The position numbers and the translations under genes are program-made. The notes under the pieces are model-generated. The model ran no database searches and was not told the origin of the DNA. It saw only the letters and a program-made list of their open reading frames with translations. Below, piece after piece: positions 11,001-22,121 of a stretch of 64,000 bases of DNA. Position 1 is the first letter of the stretch. The number at the start of each line of letters is the position of its first letter. The stretch lies in contig QJPP01007584.1 in NCBI GenBank assembly GCA_003996215.1, positions 1-64,000 of the forward strand, given 5' to 3'. Origin of the DNA: Jaltomata sinuosa (lineage: Eukaryota > Streptophyta > Magnoliopsida > Solanales > Solanaceae).

Positions 11001-12398
11001 AAAACCTCCACTCTCTGCCGATGGACTGCACCCTTCAACTGAAGTAAGATGGGATCACTGTCTTGCTTCTCCTTCACCTCAACTATCAAAGAAGACTCTA
11101 ACCCATTCTGGACAATGAAACCACCTTCTGACGAATCTGTAAGGCGAACACCCAAATGAGCGAGCCTATGAACAAGCTTGTCAAATTCCTTCTTTTCTTC
11201 CTCAACCTGAGAAACACTACCCATGGATAACCTGCTAAGTCTGCCATCTACCACATTAGCCTTACCTGTATGGTAAAGCACACTTATATCATAATCCTTG
11301 AGAAGCTCTATCCACCTTCTCTAACAAAGATTTAACTCTTTCTGAGTAAACACATACTAGAGGCTCTTATGATCGGTAAACATATCTATATGGATAATGT
11401 ACTAGTAGTGTCTCCAAATCATTATGGCAAAGACCACTACTGCTAATTCAATATCATGAGTTGGTAGTTATTCTCATGAACTTTAAGTTGTCTAGAGGCA
11501 TAAGCAATAACCTTACCATGTTTTATCAAAACACAACCTAAGCCAACTCTGGATGCATCATAATACACTACGAAACCATCTGAACCCTCTGGTAAAGTCA
11601 AACCTGGAGCTGTGGTCAGCCTAGTCTTCAGTTCCTAGAAGTTCTTCTCACACTCATCTGACCATTAGAACTTAACCTTTTTCTGATTTAACCTAGTCAA
11701 TGGTGTAGCTAAGGATGAAAACCCATCAACAAAACTTAACCTTTTTTCTGAGTCAACCTAGTCAATGGGGCAGCTATGGATGAAAACCCATCAACAAATC
11801 TCTTGTAGTCACCAGCCAAACTCAAAACCTCCTAATGTATGTTAGAGAAATGCGTCTAGACCAGTTCTTTACTACCTCTATCTTCTACAAATCTACTCGA
11901 ATGCCTTCCTTAGACACCACATGACCCTTAAAAACAATTGACTGCAACAAAAACTCACATTTATTGAACATGGAAAATAACTGGCGATCCTTGAGAGTCT
12001 GGAATATAACCCTCAAATGGTTTTCATGCTCATCCTCACTCCGAGAATACACTAGAATATAATCAATGAAGACAATGACAAATATATCAAAGTACTGCTT
12101 CAATACCCTGTTCATTAGTCCATAAAAGCTACAGGGGAATTTGTGAGTCCAAAAGACATAACTACAAATTCATAGTGGCTATTCCGAATTCTAAAGGTTG
12201 TCTTTGGAATATAACATTCTCTAACTCTGAGCTGGTGATAACTGAATCAGAGATCAATCTTAGAGAAGTAGCTGGCACCCTGAAGTTTGTCAAACAAGTT
12301 ATCAATCCAAGGGATGGGATACTTATTCTTGATTATGACTTTTTTCAGCTAACGATAGTCTATGCATATTCTGAGCAAACAATCTTTCTTACGCATGA
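11000..12398 (-). pseudogene. pol: Element B RT (N-terminally truncated) and RNase H, broken
   Basis: The RT piece at 11885-12115 has FVIVFIDYILVYS: the second catalytic Asp of the DD pair is Tyr. CIDYR lies near 12352. RNase H continues to about 11290, ending with YHTGKANVV. A segment near 11690-11780 contains a short duplication (the words for QSTQLTRLR and GFHP-like text recur 70 bp apart). The N-terminal half of RT is absent because of the deletion at about 12399. Confidence 0.78.
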
Positions 12399-12545
12399 AT
12401 TTACATGCAATATATGGGGTCACAAAAGACAATGTATCCCCAGGGTCTAGTAATGCATAAACATCAAGAGAGAAGACTTGTAACATACCAGTGACTATGT
12501 CTGGGGAACTCTCCCAATCCTGATGAGATTGCATGGCATATAGAT
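12399..12545 (-). pseudogene. Element B protease N-terminal stub fused in frame to RT
   Basis: Minus-strand codons read VYALLDPGDTLSFVTPYIACKF, the start of the protease including the D-P-G active-site loop. They then continue without a stop into MRKKDCLLRICIDYR, the RT block usually written KKDGS-RMCIDYR. The rest of the protease and the N-terminal RT are missing between two adjacent codons, so a large in-frame deletion joins them at about 12397-12402. Confidence 0.75.
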
Positions 12546-13684
12546 GGTTCTAACACTGACCGCTGCCTATACCAGAAGTAGTACCCTGCTAAGTTGTGCA
12601 ACCCACTAGAGCTGCTGAAGTAGTAGACTGATCTTGGTTACTTCCTTGACCCTGCCAGGTATAGGGGCACTCTTTCAACCTATGGCCAAACTGACCACAC
12701 CCAAAACACCCCTCTCTTCCGGCCAAGCACTCACCATGATGATTCTGACCATACATAGGGCATGTGGAAAAGTGTAGTTACTTGAAATACTTTCCTGAGA
12801 CTTAGAGATTGATGCCTTATTCTTCTGATCATGACGGGGTCTAGAAGATGGAACACTAATTGATGAAGCTGCTAGAGCTGAAGACCTTTACTAAAATTGA
12901 GAACGACTTCCACTGCCCGACTTCTCTTGAGAGTAGTTAAAATTTCTTGTCCTTGCCCTTTTACTCTCCCTCTCTCTATCCTTATGCTTCTCTTCCTTCA
13001 TCTGTTGCGCATAGGTCATAAGTTGAGCGATATCCATATCCCCAACTAACATAGTTGTCTTACACTATTTCTTAACCAAGTTAGAAATACCTGAAATATA
13101 CTTACTAATCCAGGCCCTTGGCTCGGCTACCATAGTTGGAGCATATCTGGAGAGCTGAATAAATGTCAAACTGTACTCTTGAATAGACATAGATCCATGC
13201 CTTAGGTTCAAAAATTCCTCAACCTTAGCCTCTCTCAACTCTCTCGGAAAGAACCTGTCTAAAAAAATTCCCATGAAACAATCCCAAGTCATAGGAGCTT
13301 CATTCCTGCCCCTACTATCCTTCCACTTTGTGAACCAAAAGTGAGAAACATCCTTGAGCTAATAGGATTCTAGCTCAACACTCTCAACCCATGTAACCTG
13401 CATCACCTAAAAAATCTTCTTGATCTTATCAATAAAGTTTTGTGGATCCTCATCTACGCTCGACCTAAAGAACTCTGGTAGATTCATATAGATGAAATCC
13501 TTAACTCTGACAACAGTTGTTCCCCCATTCTGGTTAGTAGGAACAAGTGTCTGCTGATTAGCCTTGTTGGTCACAGCTTATGCCATCATTTGGATAGCAT
13601 TTTGAAACTTGGCTTTGGTGACCTCGTGGTTCGAAGCTGGAGGGTTTGCTTTAGCATTACGAGTGTTTTTTCTACGAGGAGGCA
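12545..13684 (-). pseudogene. gag: Element B gag, broken
   Basis: It starts with an ATG at 13684 (MPPRRKNTRNAKANPP), about 200 bp after the primer site. The gag domain includes FIYMNLPEFF and MTWDCFMGIFLDRFFPRELREAK (13065-13292). The CCHC knuckle CFGCGQFGHRLKEC at about 12709-12668 is intact. Several stops interrupt it (QAVT, LKDV and NLVKK regions). The closest family is Tekay/Del gag. Confidence 0.8.
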
Positions 13685-13879
13685 TGATCTAAAATGCATA
13701 ACAAATATATTAGAAGGGAGAAATAGAGTTAAACTCTGTTGCACGATATAGAACGTAATAAAGTGGAGTTTTCTAAAAAAATCTCGTAGCCTCTCTCTCA
13801 TAAGTGTGGCACATTTCACACCTATGAAAAAGACTTTACTTGATGCAACTTTCAAACACCCTAGGACACAATAAACCTG

Positions 13880-13897
13880 ATGCTCTAATACCAAGTT
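13880..13897 (-). other. Element B primer-binding site (tRNA-iMet type)
   Basis: On the minus strand TTGGTATTAGAGCATCAGG follows the LTR end TGACA by three bases. It differs from TGGTATCAGAGC by one C-to-T change. Confidence 0.85.
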
Positions 13898-15864
13898 TGT
13901 CATACCCCAAACCTATGCCCTAGACGTAACACGGTGCTTAGGGCTACAAGTGACCCCAAGCTAACTTTTGATCTGGCATAATCTAAGCATCCTGATTAAT
14001 ATAAACATCTAGGCCAAAGATAAACTGAATTTAATTTAAAAGTTTAGAAATATAGACTGAAAATCTCTGAATAAATGAATATATGAGTCTGACATATAAA
14101 GTGACTGAAAAGATAAAATCTAACTCTATGTCTGAAAGCCTCTACTATAGATGAGTTACTGGGACAAGACCCCAACTAACTCCATAATACTGAAACTAAA
14201 TGACTTAGGAAAAAGCAACATAAAATATGTCCTTGAATTAGGAGGACTCACCACTAGCTATTACTGGGGTGGCACTGAGTCAAATTGATCATGATCCTGA
14301 ATTCAAGAACCTAAACATGTATCATGATAGGATGCAACATATAGAGTATGTGTCAGTAATTCAAATGTACTAAGCATGCGGAATATGTAAATAACAAAAC
14401 AGACTAAAATTCTATCATGCTATTTAAAATTGTAAACTGAAATATAGTACATAGGCCAGAAATATAATCATGCATAAGGATCGAAAATGCAAGAGTAATC
14501 TTAAAAGCACAATGAAAAATTGTAAAACACGTGAGTTGAGGGTCTGATACACACTACTGAAGCTAATACTGTGGGAGAGTCTATTAACTGACATAAACCA
14601 CGTGAGCTAAACATGGATTCTGATGTATACATCCCATCGAGAGGACCCAATATACCTTGCCAGGGTATAAAAGGCATGGCTGGCATGATCACTAAACTGA
14701 GGCCCACTTAGGGGATAAAAAATCCTATGAAGCCAGCTAGTTTGGGGACTTAAGGGTATTTTGGACCCTAGACCAACTCGGTGCTAAGTACAACTCCTAG
14801 AAACTAATATGCTAGCTTATTTAAAACTGAAGTCCTGAATTTCTATGTCAGATCTAGGCTCATCTGAAATCATTATTTTCTGAAGACTATAACTGAAAGC
14901 TGAGAAACTTTGTTTAAAACCTTAAATATTGATATTCTGAATTAAACTAATTCATGAGGAAATACTACAAATTATGGTTGAATCTTTGATTTCTCAAACC
15001 TTTATAAAAGTCATGAAATTTACTGAAAACATGGTACAAATCTTATAAAATAAGATTTAAATCATCAGGAAATCATAAGGACAAAATTTTGTGAACTTTA
15101 ACATAATTAGGTAAGAACCCTCCTTTCTAAAAGCCATAATTTGAATGAAAAGGTATGAGGTTTTGGGCATAAGGGCGAATAAAACCCTTACTGAATACCA
15201 ACATACCTTGTGGAAGATGATTCCTTGATTGGGGATGGAGTTTTGAAGCTTTTGAGAAGAAAGCCCTAGGTTGGTGGAGAGAAAACAGCTTTTGTTCTTT
15301 CTTTATAGGGCTTGAGGGATTGAATAAGGGAAAAGTGAACTATATTTTGTTAAGAGTTATTAAAATAAGCCTAAAATGACTTATTGCTAGAGTTAAAATA
15401 AGAGAAAAATATCCAAAATACCCCTGAGAGAGTAGATTATAAACTGCTAAATTTACCCGAAGTTGGGTTCCACAGACGGGAACCCTTGGCCGTGAACTGA
15501 ACCATGAGCCATGGAACTCACTCGTGGTTCCCTAGGAAATTGTTTGATTTCTGAAGTTGGTCCACGAGGGTGGTCCATGGTTTTTGATAGGTTCGATGAG
15601 TCGTGGATCCCGCTCCTGGATCCTAGGGAAACTATCAACCCTCAGGTCTGATTCCACGAGGGGTAACCACAACCTGTAGTTCTATCCATGGTCCGTGGAT
15701 CCCTCTAATGCATTAGGACTTAAGAGTCTAACATGCAGGGCCACGGAGGCCATTGATGAGCCATGGACTAATCCATTGTCCATGGTTCCTATTGATACTT
15801 GGACAATTCAAACTTTTGGATTTTCTGGGTTGGTTCTAGGCTTAGAATTTTCTGGGGTGTTACA
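13898..15864 (-). repeat. Element B 5' LTR
   Basis: This begins on the minus strand TGTAACACCCCAG at 15864 and ends ATGACA at 13898, the canonical TG...CA. It is collinear with 7455-9423. U3 carries the CCACGAG/CTCGTGG array at 15455-15790. Open frames inside it are not kept in the other copy. Confidence 0.9.
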
Positions 15865-16115
15865 CCAGTCCCGTTCATGCCCAAATATTGGGCATGGGTT
15901 TAAAAACCCATTGTAAACATAAATGTAAAATTTATGTTTTATTTTGTTGCACAAGCCCTGAGGGTAGATTTCTAACTTGATTTTCGGCCCAAAATTTTGT
16001 ATAGCAATATAAGTGTCATTTTTCTTATCTTGGCACCTAAATTATGTTTGTGATAGTATGAAAGCATTCTGAGGAAGTTCAAAAGGTAATGGCTCTCGAG
16101 TGACGATTTTCAATT
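15865..16115 (+). repeat. Element A 3' LTR, segment 2 of 3
   Basis: This is the 251 bp between the end of B and the start of C. It holds no ORF. It is assigned to A's LTR because removing B and C gives a continuous segment between 7454 and 30387, and because the CAATT at its right end is duplicated at 30387-30391. Confidence 0.65.
16111..16115. other. Element C target-site duplication, left copy (CAATT)
   Basis: CAATT directly precedes the LTR start TGATG. It is identical to 30387-30391 directly after the LTR end ATCA. A perfect 5-bp duplication is typical of Ty3/gypsy integration. Confidence 0.85.
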
Positions 16116-16269
16116 TGATGAGTCGTGAGTTTGTGGCACTTTCAACGCTTAAAACATGGAATTGGAGTATGGTCTTTAGCGATTTTTAGTACCTTTGATG
16201 TGTTTTTGAGTCTTGTGAAGGAAAAAGGGGTTCAGAGACTAAATGAAGGAAAATATTGACATTTTTGGC

Positions 16270-16620
16270 TGAAACTGACTTATACGACTCAATCCTACGA
16301 GTCGTGAACACTTCCATGAGTTGTGGAAGTCAGTCGTGGAAAGAGTACTGAAGATCAAGCTGGAGCATGAGTTCTACAAAAGGTTTCCACGTGCCATGGA
16401 CTTGTTCACGAGTCGTGATTCCTACTTTTGGAACCTGTTCATAGAAGGGGCAAAAAGTCTGAGATTGACGAGTCAAGTACACGAGCCGTGATTCAAGACA
16501 CGAGTCATAGGAAGAACTCATGGAACAGAGCCCGCAAGATGAAAAATACTCTGAGTTTCATGAGTACTGACGACGACCCATAGAAACCTCCACGGACCTT
16601 AGACTGTATCCGTTGAAGCT
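16270..16620. repeat. Palindromic motif array in element C U3 (5' LTR copy)
   Basis: Repeated words such as CTACGAGTCGTGAA, CCATGAGTTGTGG, CACGAGTCGTGA and CCACGGACC lie every 15-40 bp. The array ends about 50 bp before a TATA box. The 3' LTR copy is at 29055-29410. Confidence 0.8.
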
Positions 16621-16666
16621 GCCGATTCCAGTTTCCTTGTTTAATTAGGATAGGTTTTTCATTGTC

Positions 16667-16674
16667 TATAAATA
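16667..16674 (+). promoter_or_regulatory. Putative TATA box, element C 5' LTR
   Basis: TATAAATA in the context TTGTCTATAAATACC lies just downstream of the palindrome array and is conserved in the other LTR at 29448-29455. Element transcription would start about 30 bp downstream. This is motif-based only. Confidence 0.6.
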
Positions 16675-17619
16675 CCTTTCCTAGGTTTTATTTTACGTTT
16701 TATGCTCGTTACTTTATAGGAAACACATTCGAAATAATGTGATGTTAGTTTGTTCTTGGTTTTGAGAGTTGAATACACTCATAGTTATTTGTTCTTGATT
16801 TCCATCTTCATCTATTAAAGACTCCGGATTTCTTTATGTCTAATCGTAAGTATATGATCATGAACACATTAATACCTCTTGATTGTTTACTTATGAACAT
16901 AAGTAGCTAAATCCACAACTAGGATTGTGGGAACCATGAAGGATTAACGAAGTAGGAAAAGTACTTGGGTACACTAGGGCTGTATTTATGCATCTATTAT
17001 TTTTCCCTTCGCTTTGATATCTTTTTAATGGTATGCAACGTTATAACTTGCCTTATCCTTACTTGCCAGACCAATGAGGTAACGAATGGGAAAAGGGTTG
17101 TTTAACAACAGTGATTTGAGGCTACCAACCCATATCTAATAGCTTGACCTTGTTCGGGAATAGCTAATCCGGGATCCAGGGTAAGGGGTAAGGGTTAGTA
17201 AATCATACACCCACGGCCGAACCAAGCCGTATGGTGAAATTCATCTATCTGCCAAACCAAGGATTTAGGTGAACCTAACTTACCGATTCTACATTCTCAG
17301 CACCAAACTACTTTACTAAGTACAATGCCTTACTAAGTTATGATCTCACGGGGAACACTACCCTAGTCATCTCTCCCATTGAGTACAACTCTTAAAACTG
17401 TCACGTGTTACTTGTTTACATTCTAGTAACAATTACTACTTGTTACATTAAAACCCCCTTTCGTAGGGAAATAAATGGCTAACAGCGCAGGTAAACACAT
17501 ATCAACCATATTCCTACCATATTTTATATGGGATCGACCCCAACCTTCGTTGGATTCTATATTTGATCAGCCACCGCTTACGTTTTTAAAAGGAGGTGTA
17601 ATTTGGGCTTAACAAATTT

Positions 17620-17637
17620 TGGCGCCATTTCCGGATA
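17620..17637 (+). other. Element C primer-binding site (tRNA-Asp type)
   Basis: TGGCGCCATTTCCGGATA, five bases after the LTR end, matches the Athila-type site TGGCGCCGTTGCCGGGGA at most positions. It places C in the Athila side of the family together with the gag and pol. Confidence 0.8.
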
Positions 17638-17746
17638 ATACAGTTTAGGATTAAGAGAGATTGTGTTTATTTTACTATTAGTCCTTATTTCCTGATGTTA
17701 CTTTTTCAGTTGTTTTTGTTTTGTTCTACAGGTTGCACACTTTTGT

Positions 17747-19860
17747 ATGCCCAGTACAAGCAGTCAAGGAAATCCCTTGATCCCATATGATCCCGAGCTT
17801 TCCAAAACCTTAAGAAACATGGCTAAAGAGGGAGAGCACGAGACACAGGAGCATATCACAACTCGATTGTTGGTTGAAGCCGAGTAGAGGAAAAAGGAAT
17901 CTGAGCAGAGGAAAAAGGCAGGGGAAGATGCCCTTGCTGTTAAAGATGCTCAAATTACAGTTGATATTGCAGCTCGAAAAGTGGCAGCTGAGCAAGCAAG
18001 GCAAGCACGACAACATATATCTAAGACGAGACAGCAACTAGATGAAATTTTCCACAAAATAGGGGCCAATAAACACAGAACCCCAAGCAAGCCCCTCACT
18101 ACTATGATTATGATGAGGATGATAAGGAGGAGGAATTGGGCATTACTGGACCTATAGTGTTGCCATCACTGACTAAGGGAGAGAAATTTGACATCATCAG
18201 CACCATGATCCAGTTGATGAACCATATGGGACTAAATGCTGGAAAACCTACAGAAGATGCAAATCTTTATGTGAAGAATTTTACTCAGATTTGCAAGGCA
18301 TATAGTCTACCAGGAGTAGGGCAAGATGCTATTATACTGAGGTTGTTTGCCTTCTCATTAACCGATGAGGTGACTGCGTGGCTCTGAGAACTGCCCGATA
18401 ATTCCATATACATATGGCATGAGCTGAAGACTTAGTTTTTATAGCAGTTCTTTCCTCCATTAAGGATGTTGTAGCTGAAGCAAGAGGTCTATAATTTAAA
18501 GCAGATACCTGCAGAGGCATTATATGAGGCTTGGTTGACGTTCAAGAAGAAGTTGAAGCAATTTTGAGACACGAAATTCCTTCAATGCATCTGATGGAGA
18601 TCTTCTACAAAGCATTGCACGCCAACACAAAAGCAGAAGCTAACATTGTAACTGGAGGAGCATTGATGAAGAATTCGTATTTTGAATCTTATGAGATGTT
18701 GGACAGAGTCGCCAAAACCAACAGAGCATGGCATACTAGAGAGTTAGAGACCCCATCATGTACATATGTGTTTTGTAGGTCTGTGGATTTCAATTAACTT
18801 CAAGATCTCAAACAGGATATTGCTGAGATGAAACTGAGTGTTGGGTTGCTTGCAAAGAAATTCCTAAGTGAGGAGTAGAGAAGGTGAAAGCCATCGGCTC
18901 ACAAAGGAAAGAACCAAGGCCAGACGATTACTCATCAGAGGAAGAGGTTAGTTATCTGAATGATCAAGGGGCGGGTTTCTGGGCCTCTGGCCAAGGGAAT
19001 CAAGGTTATAACAGAGATAGATATAACTACTACAATCGGTCCAGTTACAGAGATAGGAGCCGAGCTAGAGATAGGGATGGTGACTGGCACAAAAAGGATG
19101 GGTACAAGCATGATAGAAGTGGTCTTTATGTCCCTACTGGAAACCGTGAAGATAGACCTGAACAACCTACCATGAAGGAGATGCTCAATAAAGTATTTCA
19201 AAAGGTTGATTCTACGGATGCAAGCATGAAAGAGATAAAAGCTAACATCTCAAATATCAGTCGGAGAGTGGATTCACATTCTGTTTTCATAAAGCAGCTT
19301 GAGATGCAGATGCACCAGATTCCCACTAGTATGAATCCGCGTCAAAAGGGTACTCTCCCAAGTGACACCATTCAGAATCCTAATAATGATCAATAGGTTA
19401 TGGCTGTCACCACCCAAAGCGGAAAGCAGACTATTGATCCTCCCATGCCTATAGTTGTTGACGAGACAGTCAAAGTTGAAAAGAAGGACGCTGAAATTAT
19501 GATCGAGTCTGAGGAAAAAGATAGTGGTGAAGAGACAAGTGAGAGAAAGTCTTCTGAGTCAAAAGCAAAGGGCAAAGAGGTTCCACCAGTCCTGAAATGC
19601 ATGCCATTTACTCCTCCACCTTACCCACAGAGATTGAAGAAAAGTTGAGGACGACGAATTTCACAACTTCATCTCCATGCTGAAACAACTTTTAGTCAAC
19701 AATTCTTTAGTTGAAGCATTGGAGCAGATGCCTGGATATACAAAATTCATGAAGGATCTGGTGACTAGGAAGAGGACAGTAAGCTTTGAGACAGCTTATA
19801 ATTTGCACCACTGTAGTGCGATAGCTTATCATTCTTTGGTGCAGAAGAAAGAAGATCCGT
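17747..19860 (+). pseudogene. gag: Element C gag, broken
   Basis: The ATG at 17747 begins MPSTSSQGNPLIPYDPELSK, as in Athila gag. Residues about 20-110 are Lys/Glu/Ala/Gln-rich and look like a coiled coil, with one TAG inside. The frame shifts near 18060-18130 into an acidic linker. The retrotransposon gag domain follows (18136-18387 KFDIISTMIQLMNHM, then 18531-18797). A basic Arg/Asp/Tyr-rich segment with RDRSRARDRDGD lies at 19000-19130. The C-terminal part runs through PPPYPQRLKK and a block with EALEQMPGYTKFMKDLVTRK (19677-19862). It occupies three frames. Confidence 0.82.
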
Positions 19861-19861
19861 A

Positions 19862-20190
19862 AGCTTTTAATATTTCTTTCAATATTGGAGCATTCTAATT
19901 TGCTAAGGAGTTGTGTGATCTAGGTGCGAGTATTAATCTGATGCCATTAGCTGCATTCAAATAGCTGAGTTTTGGAGCCCCCAAACTGACTACAATGCGA
20001 CTTTTTATGGAAGATCGCACCATGAAAAGTCCTGTAGGGATTCTCTATGATGCTCTTGTGAAAGTTGATACCTTCATCTTCCCTGCAGATTTTGTGATTC
20101 TTGACTGCAAGGTGGATTTTAAAGTCCCTATCATTTTGGGGTGACAATTCTTTACTACTGGACACGCGCTTGTTGATTTAGAGACTACGC
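19862..20190 (+). pseudogene. Element C protease, active site kept, interrupted by stops
   Basis: This is a retropepsin domain with an intact LCDLGASINLMP active-site block at about 19912-19947, then PVGILYDALVKVDTFIFPADFVILDC near 20035-20105 and VPIILG at about 20127. Stops lie at 19860, just before the active site (F-stop-FAKE), at about 19963 and after VPIILG. Frame is the same as the RT. Confidence 0.82.
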
Positions 20191-20192
20191 AG

Positions 20193-21680
20193 ATGAAGTT
20201 CAGATTGAATGATGAGGTAGTTACTTTTAATGTCTTCCAGTCTATGAAGCATCATGACGACATGCGAGTGGTTTCAGTTAATGATGTGGTTGATAAAGAT
20301 CAGTTAGTTGTGCTTGTTGAGGAGAGACTCGATTTTGAGACACTTGCGGCTGTGATTATGAATTTTGAAGGAGATGATATTGATGAGTATGACGAGATGG
20401 TTGAAGAACAAGTAGGTATGGGGTCTTATACCTATGCTCCAAATAATCTTTCTTTGGACTTGAAAAATAGACAGACTCCGCCTGTCAGACTATCTATTGA
20501 GGTGCCGCCATTTTTGGAGCTTAAAGTGCTTCAAGCCCATATTCAGTACGTGTTCCTTGGAGAAAATGAGACTTTACCGGTTATTATTGCTGCAGATTTA
20601 GTTGAAGGGCAGGTTGAGGCTCTGGTTTCTATGTTGAAGAAGTTTAAGAGGTCCATTGGTTGGATCATTATAGACATCATTGGGATTTCTCCTGGAATCT
20701 GTACATATAAAATTCAGCTCACACCAGATTCTATTCTGAGTATTGAACACCAACGTAGGTTGAATCAGCCTATGCAAGAGGTCGTCAAGAAGGAGATTAT
20801 TAAGTGACTGGATGCAGGTGTGGTTTACCCTATTGCGTACACCAAGTGTGTGATCCCAGTTCAGTATATGCCAAAGAAGGATGGGATTACTGTAGTCCCA
20901 AATGCAATGAATGAGTTGATTCTGATGAGGACAGTCACAGGCTGGCGCATATGCATAGATTATAGGAAGCTGAATATTTGAACTGAGAAGGACCATTCTC
21001 CAATGTCATTCATGGATCAGATATTAGACCATCTTGTAGGTAGAAGATAGTATTGTTTTCTTGATTGTTATTAGGGATACAATCAGATTTCGATTGCTTC
21101 TGAAGACCAAGAGAAGACCACTTTCACCTGTCCATATGGGACATTTGCTTTCAAGAGGATGCCTTTTGGTTTATGCAATGCACCAGTGATATTTTAGCGT
21201 TTCATGATGTCTATTTTTTTAGATATGGTGGAAGACACTATTGAGGTATTTATGGATGATTGTTTTGTAGTGGGTAACTCTTTTGAAGATTGTTTGGATC
21301 ATCTGAGTTGTGTGCTGAAATGATATGCAGAGTGTAATCTGGTGTTGAACTTGGAAAAGTGTCACTTCATGGTGAAAGAGGGAATAGTGCTTGGCCATAG
21401 GATCTCCAAGAAGGGTATTGAGGTCAACAAAGAGCAAATTGAGGTGATTGAAAAATTGCCTCCACCAGTTTCTGTGAAGGGGATTAGAAGCTTTTTAGGG
21501 CATACTAGTTTCGATAGGAGGTTTATCAAGGACTTCTCCATAATTGCTAATCCATTGTGCAAATTATTGGAGAAGGAGGTAAAGTTTGTATTTGATGATG
21601 CATGCTTGAAGGCATTCAAATGCCTTAAAGAAAAGTTAGTCTCAGCTCCTATCATTATTACTCCTGATTAGTCTCAACCT
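20193..21680 (+). pseudogene. pol: Element C reverse transcriptase, one frame with many stops
   Basis: A linker of about 150 residues (20193-20600) leads to PGICTYKIQLTPDS and IEHQRRLNQPMQEVVKKEIIK (20690-20805). TGWRICIDYRKLN is at 20938, YGTFAFKRMPFGLCNAP at about 21137-21185, the catalytic VFMDDC at about 21248-21265, and the connection KGIRSFLGH near 21477. All are in one frame. Stops are at 20808, 20979, 21049, 21073, 21196, 21322 and 21669; most look like CAG, TGG or CGA turned to TAG or TGA. Confidence 0.88.
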
Positions 21681-22121
21681 TTTGAGGTTATGTGTGATGC
21701 TAGTGGAGTGTCGCTAGGAGCAGTCCTACGTCAAAGGTGAAAAAAGATTCTTCATCCTATATACTACGCTAGTAAAGCACTTAACCCAACTCAAAATAAC
21801 TATACTGTCACTAAACAAGGTCTGGTTGCTGTGGTCTTTGTTTTTGAGAAATTTAGATCTTACTTTCTTGGCACCAAGGTGGTGGTGCATAGTGACCATG
21901 CAACTCTTTGTTATCTCATGGTGAAAAAGGATGCTAAGCCAAGGCTGATTATATGGGTGTTACTGCTCCAAGAGTTTGATTTTGAAGTCAAGGACCAGAA
22001 GGGTACAAAGAATCAGGTAGCAGACCACTTGTCTAGACTAGAAGAAGAAGCAATGTTGAAGCTTGATGATTGGTTTCCTGATGAACAAGTGTTAGCCGCT
22101 TCTCAAGATTTGATTCCATAG
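21680..22121 (+). pseudogene. Element C RNase H
   Basis: Same frame as RT. MCDASGVSLGAVLRQR at about 21690 carries the first catalytic Asp. YYASKALNPTQNNYT is at 21760, KVVVHSDHATLCYL near 21879 and KNQVADHLSRL at 22009. One stop lies at about 21740. It ends at a TAG at 22119, where the expected Trp codon has become a stop and the next codon has lost a base, shifting the frame. Confidence 0.85.

Larger units (their letters stand above)
7455..15864 (-). mobile_element. Element B: Tekay/Del-type retrotransposon with both LTRs
   Basis: Two LTRs in the same orientation (1969 and 1967 bp) flank about 4.5 kb that encodes gag, a protease stub, RT, RNase H and integrase on the minus strand. The first 225 bp of the two LTRs differ at about 12% by eye. 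The flanks are TGAGT on the left and CCAGT on the right, so the target duplication is at best 3 of 5. It sits inside the 3' LTR of A. Confidence 0.88.
16116..17614 (+). repeat. Element C 5' LTR
   Basis: TGATG...TAACA; collinear with 28897-30386 from TTTGTGGCACTTTC to GGAGGTGTAATTTGGG. U3 holds the CACGAG/CTCGTGG array (16270-16620). A TATA box follows, then a long non-coding R/U5. Confidence 0.92.

Noticed and set aside
12175..12450. 91-codon plus-strand frame
   Set aside because: Antisense shadow of the RT region of element B.
13880..13897. tRNA-like text at the primer sites as possible tRNA genes
   Set aside because: Only the 3' tRNA complement is present; no cloverleaf.
16270..16620. Regularly spaced short palindromes as a possible CRISPR array
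   Set aside because: Units are variable, spacing is uneven, there are no constant repeats, and the host is a plant.
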